The position numbers and the translations under genes are program-made. A model generated the notes under the pieces. It was not told the DNA's origin, did not search any database, and saw only the letters and a program-made list of their open reading frames with translations. Below, piece by piece: positions 12,721 through 25,414 of a DNA stretch of 64,000 nt. This DNA is from Linyphia triangularis (taxonomy: Eukaryota; Arthropoda; Arachnida; Araneae; Linyphiidae): contig OZ021727.1 in assembly GCA_963978545.1 (NCBI GenBank), positions 58,726,487 through 58,790,486 of the forward strand, in the 5' to 3' direction. Position 1 is the first letter of the stretch; every line of letters begins with the position of its first letter.

Positions 12721-14459
12721 AATAATAATAATATTCTATTACAATGACCAGTGTGTCCCCCGCCCCCCCTTCTCCCTTTTTTTTATATATATAGAGCCGA
12801 GGTTTTTATTCGATTCATATTCTTTCAGACATTCATTATTCGAAAATTCATCACGTTCAATATTCGAAAATATGTGAAGTGTTCTTATTTAAATTATTGT
12901 GAGTATTATCAAAAGTATTTTGCTGCGTGGAATGCTACCTCGCTCTTGTTTGATTTGATTAGATAATAAACGGTAAATTTTTCCAAACCATTTCCCCCGT
13001 ACAACATGTCCTTGCGGCAAGTAACTAAAAACACCCCTCTCTTTTCTGGGAGCAATAGTGAAGACCCAACTTTTTCCAAGTTAATTATCGGGGGGACAAC
13101 TCACTATAACGATCAACAAAAGAAAACCATGACCCCCTCTGAATTTTGGACCCCTTTTCCCCTGCTGTCAAACTGTCAATCCCCATGTTCTCCTCGAATC
13201 AGATTCATTACCTCGTGGAGCAAGACACGCCTTAACTGTTGCCAACAATATCTGGTATTCTCGCAGAGAAAATAACTCTAGGGTAAAGAAGCGCCTTAAG
13301 GACAACCACTGAAGTGATATTGGTTGCTCTAAAAATTTTCCGTAGTTCAGAATATGAAATCTAGAAATTTCTTTTACTGCAGTTAAATTGACTTAATATA
13401 AATTTAATTATAAAATAATTGTAATATTTACTTGCATAGTCTTTTGTTAGAAAAGAAAATGAAGTTTCAGAATGTGGATCTATACCTTTATTTCTACAAA
13501 TATGCTATTCACCTCAAATGCAGAACATTTATTCATCCCCATTAGTTGTATCATTTTCACTCCTTGAAATCACCCTTTGGTTGCCAAAAGGACAACTGAA
13601 AATTTTATTCAAATTGCCTTTTAAATAATCTGGTTACCTCGGGCAACCAGGCAACTGCAAATTTCGACCCTTGCACCAAAATTATTCGTACGTATTGGCT
13701 CTACAACCTGTTGCGCCCACGGCAGTCTCAATTAAGCTCTTCTATCGCCTTCGATCCAGCGCTTCCTTTTGACATCCTCTTACTTTATGAACTCTAAAGT
13801 CCTTACAATATCGTCGAACCATCTAGAAGCTTCATCTCTTTCAAGAAACCTCTGGTTTTGTAAATGCCAGATATGCGACTAGGTATTGATCTTGTGAGCG
13901 CTATATGTGTATCACTTTATGTTGCAGACTCTAATAAATCTTGCGATATTAGGTTCTCTGTATAGGCTGTATAATTCAAAATTGAATCGTGTTCTCCTAA
14001 CATAATTTTCTTGTATAGTTTGATATATTTTTCTGAAGCATTTTTTCCTTTGAATCGTGTCAATCGATTTTATTATTTGCTTTTGCTTATAAAGTCCCTG
14101 TTTCACTATCCTATAGAATGGCAGGTCATGTAATTTTTTTCATATATTTAATTTAGTATTAAGGTTTAGTATCCTTGAGGTAACATTTTTAAAGCCACAG
14201 TAGTATGTATTTCACATACAAAGTCAGTGCTATTTTTTATGCAATTATTATTTATTTAGTTTTGTGTGTTTGGTATTAATACGTAGTTATATGGTCTTCT
14301 CGGTGGTGTTAAAACCCATTCTATTAAGCTTCAGACAAAATTTCCTCATTTTATTCTGAAAATAAATAATGATTCAATATTCCAAAAACAACAACAACAG
14401 CATTCAGCTAGTTAGCTACCTTAGGTGCCAAAATATTAAAATCCGTCTAATTTTTAAAA

Positions 14460-14725
14460 GGTACCTTGAATGCGGGCTACTTTGGCCCTGGGGTCCTACT
14501 TTGGCCTAAACAGAAAAAAATATGACATTCTCTTCTAACCTTCAGGAAGCAGTTTTTAAATTAATTTCGACATTTTCAGCTAAAGATGCAGCTCCATAGC
14601 GGAAACTGTCGAAATTAATTTAAAAACTGCTTCCTGAAGGTTAGCAGAGAACGTTATATATATTTTTTTATCACTTTGGGCCAAAGAAGGACCCCTGGGC
14701 CAAAGTAGCCCGAATTCAAGGTACC
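14460..14725. mobile_element. foldback (long inverted repeat) MITE A
   Basis: A 266-bp nested palindrome. The outer arms start at GGTACCTTGAAT and end at ATTCAAGGTACC; both contain the words GGGCTACTTTGGCCC and GGGGTCCT in inverted form. An inner stem is perfect over 37 bp (14535-14571 with 14608-14644), around a loop of about 36 bases. Such a structure is typical of foldback MITEs and would give a long hairpin in the Dscam pre-mRNA. No open frame. Confidence 0.8.
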
Positions 14726-16805
14726 GGTTCGTTGTGGTTATAAATCCCATACACTTTTTTTTTGCTTTCTTTTATCGTTAGTTAAATATTACAAAAAGAT
14801 ACTTCTAATCGAATTAAATCATCTTAGACAATTCTTTAGGACCTTCTGAGGACATCACTAGCATCTGCATACGCTGACACCTGCAGTAACTTGATCTAAA
14901 TTGTAGTATTGTTTCCTAGTCGTTCAATAGTTATCTTTTATAAAGAAATATTAAATTGTAGAAACGCTTGTGCACCTCCATGATGCAGATATTTCTTCAT
15001 TAAAAAAGGGATTAAATCAGCTTTTTTTCAGCGAAATTTGTGGACACGAAGGGCAAACTACACTTCGGGTCAGAACTTTATTCGTCATCGAATCTAGATC
15101 TTTCACAAATTCTACATGTATATTTCTCATTTTGAGTTAGCCCTTCTTTTCTTCTCAAAATATTCAGAAAATACCGAGCATGGGAAAAATCAATACATGG
15201 AAAACTTTTCAAACGCGTTTTTCTGACAACCACCTTTTGTTGAGTTTGCCCTTCGTATCTGCCACGCCTCATATTTAACAACCATTTCATTAATTTGTAA
15301 CAGAATGCTTCAACCTAAATGTAATTTAGATGATAGAAGAATATAGATGTATTAGTTGATAGAAGTGTTACATAACTTATAGAAAAAACCACCACTAACA
15401 AACATTACAGAAATCCCTTCATAGAGAACAGTTTTATGTAGCATAATCGTTTGGAAAGCAATGTTAATTAGTTCAGGTTGATAAGCTAATTGTAAAACAC
15501 AGAACTTCTACTATACATGCTCCATCTACATATACTCCTGTTAATAGGAACTTGGCAAGTGATGAGCCATGAACACTATCTTGCTCTAAACAGAACCTCA
15601 ATTTAATCAGTTAACGCCTTTATCCCTACACAGTTGTAGTCTTTGTATAATTTGAATAGAGATAGAGGGAGTTGAGAATGGCGATAGCTACTTTCACCCC
15701 AAAGGAGATGCAAAAGAGAATTTTTTAATTAAAATTTACTTAGATAATATAAAATATCGTGAAAGATATAAATAATGTAAAATAAAATTGGCTTCATTTT
15801 AATAAGTTAAAGTCTTGCCAATCACCATGCGATTCATTATCACTTAGCAAGCTGATTGAACACTGTATCATAAGCATTCAGATTTAGTGTTTTTGGAGAA
15901 AACAAAAGAGCACACGCTATTAGAATGAAAACATTGTTTACGTTACCCTTACGTCGGAGGCAATTTATTGATTGATGAGTTTGGCGCAATGTACTTAAAT
16001 GAGCCACATTAATTTTTTTTTATAAACACATAATTAAATTAATTTACACAATTATCAGTTATTGAAACATCATTATAAGTTGTGTCAAGAAGAAAAAAAA
16101 AAGTACCAAAGTTTATGAGAGAAACCAATTATATATATTTGATCTATAACTACTCAGTGGAGTAGGGTGCCATAATCCTCTGTGCCTTTCAGATCAAATA
16201 TGCCTGAAAGAAGGTTAATATATTGACTAACAGATCAAATATTAGCATAATTCCGTTTTGGATTTTACTCATGAAATCAGAGGAATAAACTATTGCTTTA
16301 TTTAAGCTATGAATATAACTACATATCCCGGTAACATTTAAAAAAATGCATTAATTTTAACTACGAAGTTAAACAACGGAAAAAAAAAGGTTAAAACCGG
16401 CCAATTACCAGAATTTCCAAGCAATTCAAGCTGAAATATATCATACTCCCTTGAGGTGTTCTAAATATAAGTTAGGAATCCATTAAGCCGTTTTAGCAAA
16501 GCTTAGAATTTAACTAATTAACTAACTTTAACATTTATATAGTATTATAATTACAAATAAACTTTGAAGTTGTTCTTTTGTTTCCTTATAACGTAGTTAC
16601 TAATAGAAATCATAAAAGAAAATACACCCTTTAAGCAATGACTGCAATTGTTCAATAAATAATACAGATTGTGTTAAGTTAAATGGTTAATTTTGTAAAA
16701 ATATATTTAGATATTTGAGAAGAAATATTTCCGAAATTATTTAAATTGAAACTTATGTATTGATTGCATAAATTTTCATAAAATAACAAATAATCACTTT
16801 CTAAC

Positions 16806-17213
16806 CTTTCTCCCATAAAGTTTTCTCGATAGGATATCCCGAAACAGGACATCGGACAACTAGAGTGGATCCTGCTAGGACTGATATGTTCCTCATTGGC
16901 TTCACAAAAGGTGGACCATACACATTGAGCCTCGCCGAGTGGCCCACACTTGCAATATCATTGGACCCTAGACATTCATAAGTTCCTCCGTCTTCCGGCT
17001 GCAGTCTTGTGATGTTCACGAAGCTGTTTACGAAACCGTCACTAGTTACGAAGTCACCGACTCTGGTTCTAATTCCTTCCGTGACTGGGAAGCCATCAAG
17101 TGACCACGTGATTTGAGGTAAAGGGGTGCCTGTTGCTGTACATTTTAATGATAGGAAAGATCCTGGTTCCAAGGTCTGCTCGGTGAATGTGTAGGCAAGT
17201 ACTGGAGGATCAT
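16806..17213 (-). CDS. Dscam: Dscam exon: Ig5 and first half of Ig6
   Basis: This is the longest exon here, 408 bp or 136 codons. The Ig5 part runs DPPVLAYTFTEQTLEPG, then cysteine in LSLKCTATGTPLP, tryptophan in ITWSLDGFP, and PEDGGTYECLGSND with the second cysteine. VNIT is a good N-glycosylation site. Ig6 begins GPPFVKPMRNISVLAG (another sequon, NIS), with cysteine in VVRCPVSGYPIEK and the Ig6 tryptophan in TLWEKG just before the donor. The acceptor is tttacag, the donor gttaga, a less common donor form. Both ends are phase 1. The remaining half of Ig6 lies 12.8 kb further on. The LEPG-S-LKC and VAGYPIE-like stretches are typical of Dscam Ig5 and Ig6. Foldback repeats lie on each side of this exon. 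Confidence 0.95.
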
Positions 17214-18567
17214 CTGTAAAAGGACAGGGATACAGACATGATTATTCAAGCCTCTACGTCGATGAATTACATTGTATGAGCAAAATTGAATGCAGCATAA
17301 CTTTTTTGTCATTTATAACTAGATTTTTCATAATTTTCCTCTGCTTGAAGTTGTCTATGAAAGACTAAATTTGAGACGATTATTTTATGTTTATCGTAAA
17401 TCAGGGTTACTTGGACTCTAGGGGATTACTTGAAACTAGAATTTATATATGCCGTTCCTAATACTAGTTAATTGAAATGTCCAACGTAGTTCTTAAGTCA
17501 TTCGCGAAATAGTAAGAATTACGTCGGACATTTCAATGAACCGACGACATACATCACTTTATCATTCTGGGTCAAAGTAAGCCCCTAGGGTCCAAATATA
17601 CTTTTCCTCCGTTTTCCTGATTTAAGGTATGCATTGAGATGTTGAGACGTTCTTAGATTAATTTATCGAAATTCAGCGTGAAATGCATAAGTGTTAGAAT
17701 GGTAGAGTATTGTGCGAAAACTATTATAAGTGGTTATTATATGCTTTTCTGGATATTGCAAGTGTACTATTTTTCAATGAAATATTTTTACCAACACTAA
17801 TTATTTGATTAAACTTGAACATGCTTCTTAATCGAGTTTTTGCTTCCTGAAGTTTGACGCAGTATTTTTTTCCCGACATTTAAATGTTTTCCTGGTCAAT
17901 ACGCAGCAAGAATTGCAGTACCAACTTGATATTCTGTGAGTTAAAAAAGTAGAGCACGTTGAAGATTGTTATGATAATAACAAAAATTAATTAACGCACC
18001 TTCAATTTGTCAAAAGAACTACAGTAATCAGTATAATAGTTTTGACGTAATATCCTTTTTTTTAAATCTAGGAAATACTTTTCTCTACCCCTGTACATAG
18101 GCCAGGGGCAATATCGTTTATGCAATAATTATCAAGGGTATATCTATGAAATAATTATTAGGGCATATAGTAATGTGTCATCAAATTAAGAGGAATATTT
18201 TTTAAAAATGTTATCAAATGTTTTTTTAAGTTCTAAAACAATTCACTTTGAAATGACGACTAATTTTTCCAAAAGCCTTTACTTAATATGAAGATCATAA
18301 GTGCTCTCAGAAGAATGAATTAATACCAGAAGAGTAAATATATTGACTTAACATTAATTTAATGTTGTCAGAAACTTTCCCTACCATCGCAGACACTTCT
18401 CTAATGGATACTATAGGGTATTAAGTGTAATAGACACTAATTTAATGAATGGCCAAAGTTACATTCCTTCTAGTGTGAACACTAGATATAAATAGACGAA
18501 AGTCTTTCGAGATAGAATTATATGAACATCAGATGGAACATTCTCATGATAAGAGATAATTCCTTAC
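17214..18567 (-). other. Dscam intron between Ig4 and Ig5
   Basis: 1,354 bp. It contains foldback element B (17405-17600), and a segment near 17840-17880 (CTTCCTGAAG, then CCCGACATTT) with words like those of foldback element A. Otherwise A+T-rich with no exon seen. Confidence 0.75.
17405..17600. mobile_element. foldback MITE B, diverged relative of A
   Basis: The inner stem 17471-17495 pairs with 17513-17537 at 23 of 25 positions (ATTGAAATGTCC...TTCTTA). Outer arms TTGGACTCTAGGGGATTACTT (17411 on) and, inverted, TTGGACCCTAGGGGCTTACTTT (right side) also match. The CTTTATCA and GGGTCAAAGTA words near the right arm resemble the corresponding arm of element A, so they probably share a family. 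It ends about 190 bp upstream of the Ig5/6 exon acceptor. Confidence 0.65.
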
Positions 18568-18837
18568 CACCCAAGCTCAATTCAGATGTTCCTTGAGCCA
18601 TCCCGAAATCATTTGTGACGAAGCACTGGTACATTCCTTTGTCCTCTCTGACAATGGGAGCCACCTGCAGAAGATCTCGGGATAGATACCGTATCCTGCT
18701 GTTTGCCACCACTGGATTCAGGTTCTTGACCCATGTCACAGAATGAACTGGATGACCCTTGATGGAACAGTTGAATATCACAGATTCGCCTTCCTCTGCT
18801 TTCACTTGTTTTGGACTTATGCTCGCTCTTAGTGGTG
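18568..18837 (-). CDS. Dscam: Dscam exon: complete Ig4
   Basis: This 270-bp exon encodes Ig domain 4 (90 codons). It opens PLRASISPKQVKAEEGES, has the first cysteine in VIFNCSIKGHPV, the tryptophan in SVTWVKNLNP, and the second cysteine in REDKGMYQCFVTND; it closes TSELSLG. NCS around the first cysteine is a nominal N-glycosylation sequon but is buried in a folded Ig. The acceptor is atcatttcag, the donor gtaagg, phase 1 at both ends. The S-PLRAS junction with Ig3 and the G-D-PPV junction with Ig5 read smoothly. Ig1-Ig4 of Dscam fold into a horseshoe that places Ig2 and Ig3 for homophilic binding; Ig4 is generally constant. Confidence 0.95.
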
Positions 18838-21025
18838 CTGAAATGATTAAAAACAACAAATGGAATTCAGTCGAACATATATATGTATGATTCTAAATTT
18901 AATTGGGCTTAATGATGAAAAATCTTTGATGTAAATAATTAAGTTTGCAATTAGTGAGATGTGTGTTAGTAATATAGATTTATTTATGAGTATTGCAATT
19001 TTTGGAAAAGGATTAAAGTCGAGTATATTATGAATTCAATTAAACAAGCAGAAATAACTATGTTCAATTTTAATAATTTAAATTTGGGAATAACTGCTTT
19101 TGATAGGATATTAGATTGTTGATGTATTTATATGCTATTGAATTGTTTGGTGGTAACATTAAAGGAGAGAAAAAAAAATCAATACATATTTTTAAGTAAT
19201 AAATATTGTTATTTTAATATTTTATAATTTTTATGCATTTCAATATTAATTCTTATTTAATATTGGATTAAATAATAATTTTCAACTGTGAGATGATTTT
19301 ATTTAATTTAATGCAAACTTTAATTTAACAAGTAATATTAAACGATAAATTAATATTTTTCATTTATAGCTTTCCTTACTATTAATTAAATACTTAGAGT
19401 TTTTAGACTTTTCCTTTTGTAAAATATTCTTTATTTCTTTGTATTAAGATTAAAATTATCGTATATATTTTGAAGAATCACTCGTTTAATGTCAATCCCT
19501 GTTTTAAAATAGCAAACTCACTCACGAAAATTCAATCGAAATACGTTTTATCTTGTTCGCATAAGGTTTAAATTGTATCGTTAAATATTCATTTTTTAAA
19601 CTATGTTTCTGTTCAGAAAAGAATATTTTATGTACCACTTTATCAGTACTGATGCTCACAACTTTATTCCTTTAAAGAGTTTTACATTAAACAGAATCTC
19701 TATGACTTAACATCATCACATTCTATTTATGTTTGAATATTAAGCAATAAATACTCCCATAAACATAAATGTTTCAATAAGATAAAAGACATGGCATACT
19801 CTTCTGTCAACTCAATCTAATTAAAGACATACGGGAAATATTAGAGGGCTTGAAATTTCCGTCATTTCCGAGTTTAAGTGGTAGTTGTAAAGATGGTATG
19901 AAACCTGGGAGACACTTGAATATCATCATTAGCTTTTGTTTTGCACATTTAAGTGTAACGAGTTTAGCTATTTCATTAAACGTTATCTGCCTAAACTATT
20001 TGTAAATTGGAATTTGAAGTCTGAATAGTTTTAAATAGAATTAGTATATATATATATTTAATGGGAGTTTAACTTTTGAAAATTATTCTGGTTTGGAATA
20101 TACAGTTTGTGCTGTTTAGTTTATATTTATGTTGCGTTAGGGAGGTTCAAATGTAATGGTGGAAAAAAAAAACCTTTAAGAGTTATTAGGTTATGATCTG
20201 GATACATTACCATTATTTGCTATAGATAATGTCATTGGTTTGTGTTCATATTAAGGTATTCTTTATGTAAAAAAAAAATAATCACCTTGTTCAATTTAAA
20301 TTAAAATTGTTGAGGAAAACTGAAATGTGTAGCTTTATTATTAACAATGAAATATGAAATATAAACATACAAATATTTATTTGGTACTCATTTTAGAGGA
20401 ATAATGAAATATAACTTAATATATTTCAATTAAACTGGAAGAATGATTCATCTGAAAAAGTACAATTAATAAAGAAACTCACATATTAAATAACATAACT
20501 TATAAGAATTGTATGTAAAGTAGTTGAACTCTTCTTAAGCAAATACTTATGTAATAGAGGAGAAAATAAGTAAGCACTAAGATCAAAGTTCTTCATAAGT
20601 TTACTTTCTGGATCCAATTTGAAGGATAGGTCTCAAGTAGCATTATTGTTTCGAGGGAGCAATCGATTAAGTTGTTTAGTACCCTTTGTGGGCCAGAAAC
20701 CATAAGAAAAACAATCTTGAAACAAATTAAAGCTCCCTCTCAAGTTGTTGCCAAAGTTATTTTTAAGGAGTCATTTCAAAGACAAAGATTCGGTTAAATT
20801 CCAAATCGCACAGTAAGCGTATTTCTGGCAATTATTGGGTTAAAATCCTTTGATGTTGTCAGTATACCTTGATTGTATGAAGCTGATGTTGTTTCTAAAA
20901 CTTCCACAAAACTAGAAGTTTTTTAAGTAAGACAATATATCCCATTAAATGTCATTTGATTCAGATATGCAACTAACAAAACAACCTAAATCACCGATTC
21001 TCACAAACACCAATTAACAACTTAC
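18838..21025 (-). other. Dscam intron between Ig3 and Ig4
   Basis: 2,188 bp, strongly A+T-rich. No exon, RNA gene or mobile element is recognised. Confidence 0.75.
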
Positions 21026-21319
21026 AATAAACTAACAGCTCAGTATCTACTCTTTCATCTGCCACACTGTTGTTAGCATAGCAAATGTACTTCCCACTAT
21101 CTTCGGGTTCGGCTCTTCTGATGATCAGAGTTCCACCCAATTGCACGAGACGGCTGTTTTTGGACATCCGAACAGCCTGGCTTTTGTCTACCTTCATCCA
21201 ATGGATCTGTGGGATTGGGTATCCTTCTGCGGCACAGGGCAGTTCCACAGTGCTGCCTTCCTTCACTAGTACGTTGCTTCGCCTGTCGATAATTCTTGGA
21301 GGGAATGTGCTGTGAGGCT
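21026..21319 (-). CDS. Dscam: Dscam exon: complete Ig3
   Basis: This 294-bp exon encodes all of Ig domain 3 (98 codons). After a linker PHSTFPPRIIDRR come the first cysteine in VELPCAAEGYPIP, the tryptophan in QIHWMKVD, and the closing motif EPEDSGKYICYANN with the second cysteine. A possible N-glycosylation site NNS follows. The acceptor is ccatttcag, the donor gtaagt, phase 1 at both ends. In insect Dscam1 the Ig3 domain is split, its first half being the variable exon 6. Here Ig3 is a single undivided exon, so that kind of Ig3 diversity cannot arise at this locus. Codons across the junction from the previous exon give a natural LIIT-EPHST linker, like the insect VIT-EP. Confidence 0.95.
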
Positions 21320-24300
21320 CTGAAATGGAATTGGGAAATTTTCTGGTTACCGTGCGATGAGATTACACGATATTTTTTAAAAGTTATTTCATCATTAAAT
21401 GTTTTACCTGCAGCTGGAAATTATACTGTAAACTTAGACAAAAAAAATGTGTTTGTAACTAAAATGCAAGTTTATTGCGTTTGCAGTTTAATTAAGTTTG
21501 AATTTTTATAGAAATGATTTCAATAAAAAATGTATTGAACACGCTCCATTTTTTTTTGTTTGCAACGTCAACTAATAGGAATGGCTTTGGTGTTCAGATT
21601 TTAGTACTTACGTGTTATCCAATCGACCATTGGTGGGTCAAAAAGTTAGTTAAATGGATTACCTTAGTCCGGTGAAACGGTCGATCCGGATGAATGCTCC
21701 ACAGTCGCGCAATTGAGACATTCCCCGACGCATGTTCCAGCCGAACTTTTGCTCCGAGATCAGGCGTTTTAAACTTTTTATCGCCAAAAGAGTGTTTACC
21801 AATACTCGAAAGGATTATTTATAAGTATTCTTTTTTTTCTTTCTTTTTCATTCCAGTTTGTTACCATAATTTCACTTTTAAAGTTCTAGTTTAAAACACG
21901 TTTTTGTCTTCATTAAATAGACCAATTTTACATGAGAAAAAACCCTTATGAAACACATTGTAAAATCAAATGTTATATGTGTAATTTTGTGTATAAGGCA
22001 TGGTTTTGGTAATTAATTGGCATGTTTTTTTTTTGGGACTATCATTTTTTAAACCCTTATATTTTAGTGCATATATATTTGATTATGACTATGAATGTAA
22101 AATAAATAATTTGCGTGGATGTGGTTCTTCCTTGGCGTTACGAAAATAAAACATCAATTCATTGTAAGGAAAAATAGTATTCTGTCTAAATTTCTAGGAA
22201 AACGCACTGAAAGAAAACGCCAGCTTCGAAAGTTTCACAATGCAACATTCTCCAAAATGTTGATTGCCTATTTATTTTGGGCTTGGAGTTCTTGGAATTT
22301 GGATCTCTTTATTATGAAAACAAAAATTCCGTACAAGTAAATGATAAAACTCTTCTAGGTGAGGCTTTCAATTCTGGTTTTATTCTTTATGCAATCGATT
22401 AAAATCATTTCTTTTTTCATGGAAAATTTGTGACTTCAATTACTTTGAAATTAAAAATGTGCAAGTTTATTTAGTATTTACCAATAGTACGCAGCAAACA
22501 ATAAAGCAACTTTTTTACGAGTGTATATAAAATGAAATATATATATGTTGGTGTATATAACCAACATCTGTTGCGTGGTTTCTACTTTTAATCGTAATAA
22601 TGCTCATTTGGCTTTCTACAAAATTTATCATGCATGATATTCAAAATGTATATATGTACATTTTATGTGCCATTTTAAAAGCTTTAAAACCCCAGAATAG
22701 AACATTAGTATAAAATAACTCTTTTGCTCTGATTACTAATCTAAGAAAGCTTGACTTAGAGAAATTAAAGAAATAAAATATTCAAATTCAATAACTACAT
22801 TATTAGTAATTACATATTATATATAATTAAAAGTTGATAATTTACTTCAGTAATATAAATATTAAAAAGACAAGGTAAATTAAAGATTAACATTATAATT
22901 TGTCAACTTTAACTTAAAACTTGGCTATGAATTTAGTATGTAGATGTCCTAAAGTTTACAATTCTATCATAACTTGCATAGACTACATTCCGTTTCAGAT
23001 ATACTGCTGGATAGCAAGGAAGAGTGCTTAATCTAATGAACAAATATATTAATTTTCTTCTCTGTTTAAAACTCTAATTCTTCTTGAAAAGATTAATAGA
23101 TTGGATGCAATTCAGTATTTAATTACTTAAAGTAAACTGCAATGGATCATCTTTCTATTCAGACATTTTAACTTTAATTGATTTCTCTTGCCATTTTATA
23201 CGCATTTATAATTCAGAAGTGTTCTAGAGAAATAAAGTGTTTCATATAAAGAGTGTATCTAACTCATTTTAAACTGAAGAAATGAGTTTGACATTGAATG
23301 GATTCCTGAAGTTGATATCGATTTGAAATATCTAATTGCAATAACTAAAGCACATTTAGAAGACATGTGACAGTATTTCAAATTCATCATTAATTGTTAA
23401 CTGTATTAAAGTCGCATGCGCAAAATATACACTGAAAATACAACTATAAATGGACTAATGAACTTGAAAACAAAATTAAACAAAAGAAAATCATGTATAG
23501 AAATTTTGATAAAAAAAAAATCCGATCGTGGAAACTTAAGTTGATTTTATTCCAACTTTAGGAGTATTTCCTTAAACCAGACAAGAACAGTCTTTAACCT
23601 ACTGATTGGACATATACCGAGTCCAACTCGACCACTTTTGGACGTTGAGCAGCTAGATTGACATCGGATGCAATTTCTGAAGCTGGTATTGACTTTCGTC
23701 AGCGTTCCATCGCCATCCAATCACAACTAATTGAAGTCCGATGCAATGGGCGAAATGGAAAAGCACTGCTTCGGGGTCAGACGAGTAAATATGGCCAAGG
23801 AGGTTTATACGTCACCGGCCTGTCTCTCTCTCACTTTGATCATGGGAACAAAGTACGCTCGATTGCAACAGTTTGCCGGAAAAAGAGGAAAATGCCGCAA
23901 TTCCGTCGAAATGATTGGAATTAGCCGCAATAGGGAATCGGGTGATTGGGATTTGTTTGGAAGGGGGTGTTTTGGGTTGGTGTGTTGGCATTATTGCTTG
24001 AGACTATGTTTTGAGATGCTGTGGTGGAATTATATATATGTAATTATTAAAATTAAATGGTAATTCAGTTAGACTTGTATTTCTTACTCCATATTTGACC
24101 AGGCATTTGTGGATTACTTCAAAGAGATTTTGACGTTTAATGTTTAAATGTCTATGACTTGAATTAATATTTGTTAAAATTAAATATCCCTTCAATGTCG
24201 AGACTACTCATTTTGCTAACATTTGCTCAATTTGGGTAGGGTTGGGAAAGGGCTGAAATGTAATTATAAATTGAATAATTTAAAAGTATTAATAATATTT

Positions 24301-24334
24301 ATAGAGTTACTGGAAAAAAAAATGCTAAAACTTT

Positions 24335-24359
24335 AAAAAAAAAAAAAAAAAAAAAAAAA
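24335..24359. repeat. poly(A) tract, 25 bp
   Basis: Uninterrupted A run on the plus strand, within the Ig2-Ig3 intron. Confidence 0.9.
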
Positions 24360-25380
24360 TGCGTTTCTGATTGTAACAGATACACAATTCGACTATTTTA
24401 GACATGTTTCAAATACTTTTGAATCTTAAAGATTAATCTTACAGTCCAAAATGTATACAAGTTTTTTTAAAAAAATAATTTGAATAAACTGTGAATGATG
24501 ATGGATGAGGTTACAATAAACCATGTTTGTCACAATAATGCAACATTTAATTGCTGGCAATAAATTCAGAGCATATAAATTCAAATGAAATAAAAGTTTA
24601 CTTTAGCAACATAGTCAGGATAATATATTGTAAATGTCCAAAAGAGTGCATGTCCTCTACCATCTGAAGACGGATGATACATTCTATAATTTTTTGTTTT
24701 GTTTTGGCTTCCCTCCAATCCATTAAAATTTGCCAAATATATTTGAAACACTTTTTTTTTAATATCTTTTAAGCGATCTGTTAACTTACATTGCTATACT
24801 GATGATCAATTTTGTAGCTATCAATGAAAGGAAACTGCTCATGTAAATATTTTAATTTTATGATTTTTTATATTTCTACTTTATTTTTTTAATCCTAATA
24901 CAGTTAAATTTGAAGCTGTTGTTGTTAAAATTTTAGATTTTTATTAATTTAAGGTTTCACTAAATTTTTCTCTTAGATAACATGAAAATATGTTTGTAAA
25001 ATTTGACCATCTTGCATCCAAACGTTAAATATTAACTTCGATGTAAAATTAAACCAAACGTTAGCTATTAACTTCTAGTAACTTGTTATTTTGATTTTGA
25101 ACTAAAAATGTCAATCTCATTGAAATTTCATATTTTGTGATGGTGTGGTGATACAGTACACAGTAAAATTCTTCAAAGCAATTGAACCATGGCTACATCT
25201 TGTTTTCTAGTTGATGAAATAACAAAAATTTAGTGTCGTTGTAATAGTGGAAGGATTTAAATAATTATATATAGTATTTTTTGTCATAAGGGGCCACCTA
25301 CATATCTATACTGAACCAAACTTTGAAGAGTTCAATGACAACCTCATAATATTATGACATATTTAAATTTAGCATTACGG

Positions 25381-25383
<3 letters not shown>

Positions 25384-25412
<29 letters not shown>
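25384..25412. repeat. poly(A) tract, 29 bp
   Basis: Uninterrupted A run on the plus strand, preceded by GGATT. Confidence 0.9.

Positions 25413-25414
<2 letters not shown>

Larger units (their letters stand above)
4011..16805 (-). other. Dscam intron splitting Ig6
   Basis: 12,795 bp with no Ig-like exon that I can see. It holds most of the mobile-element remnants of the window: Tigger-type MITE 6015-6186, a C/G-run-ended element 7791-7983, an inverted-repeat MITE 8233-8467 and foldback element 14460-14725. It also has a poly(T) run 12690-12716 and a 17-bp minisatellite 11774-11824. Reading frames around 5220-5612, 9690-9986 and 13006-13275 are open by chance or from old repeats; I recognise no protein in them. 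The rest is A+T-rich filler. Confidence 0.75.

Noticed and set aside
13690..13870. Segment whose reverse translation (RFLERDEASRWFDDIV) recalls the 3' part of a LINE reverse transcriptase ORF
   Set aside because: The resemblance is short and broken by stops; not enough to call without a search.
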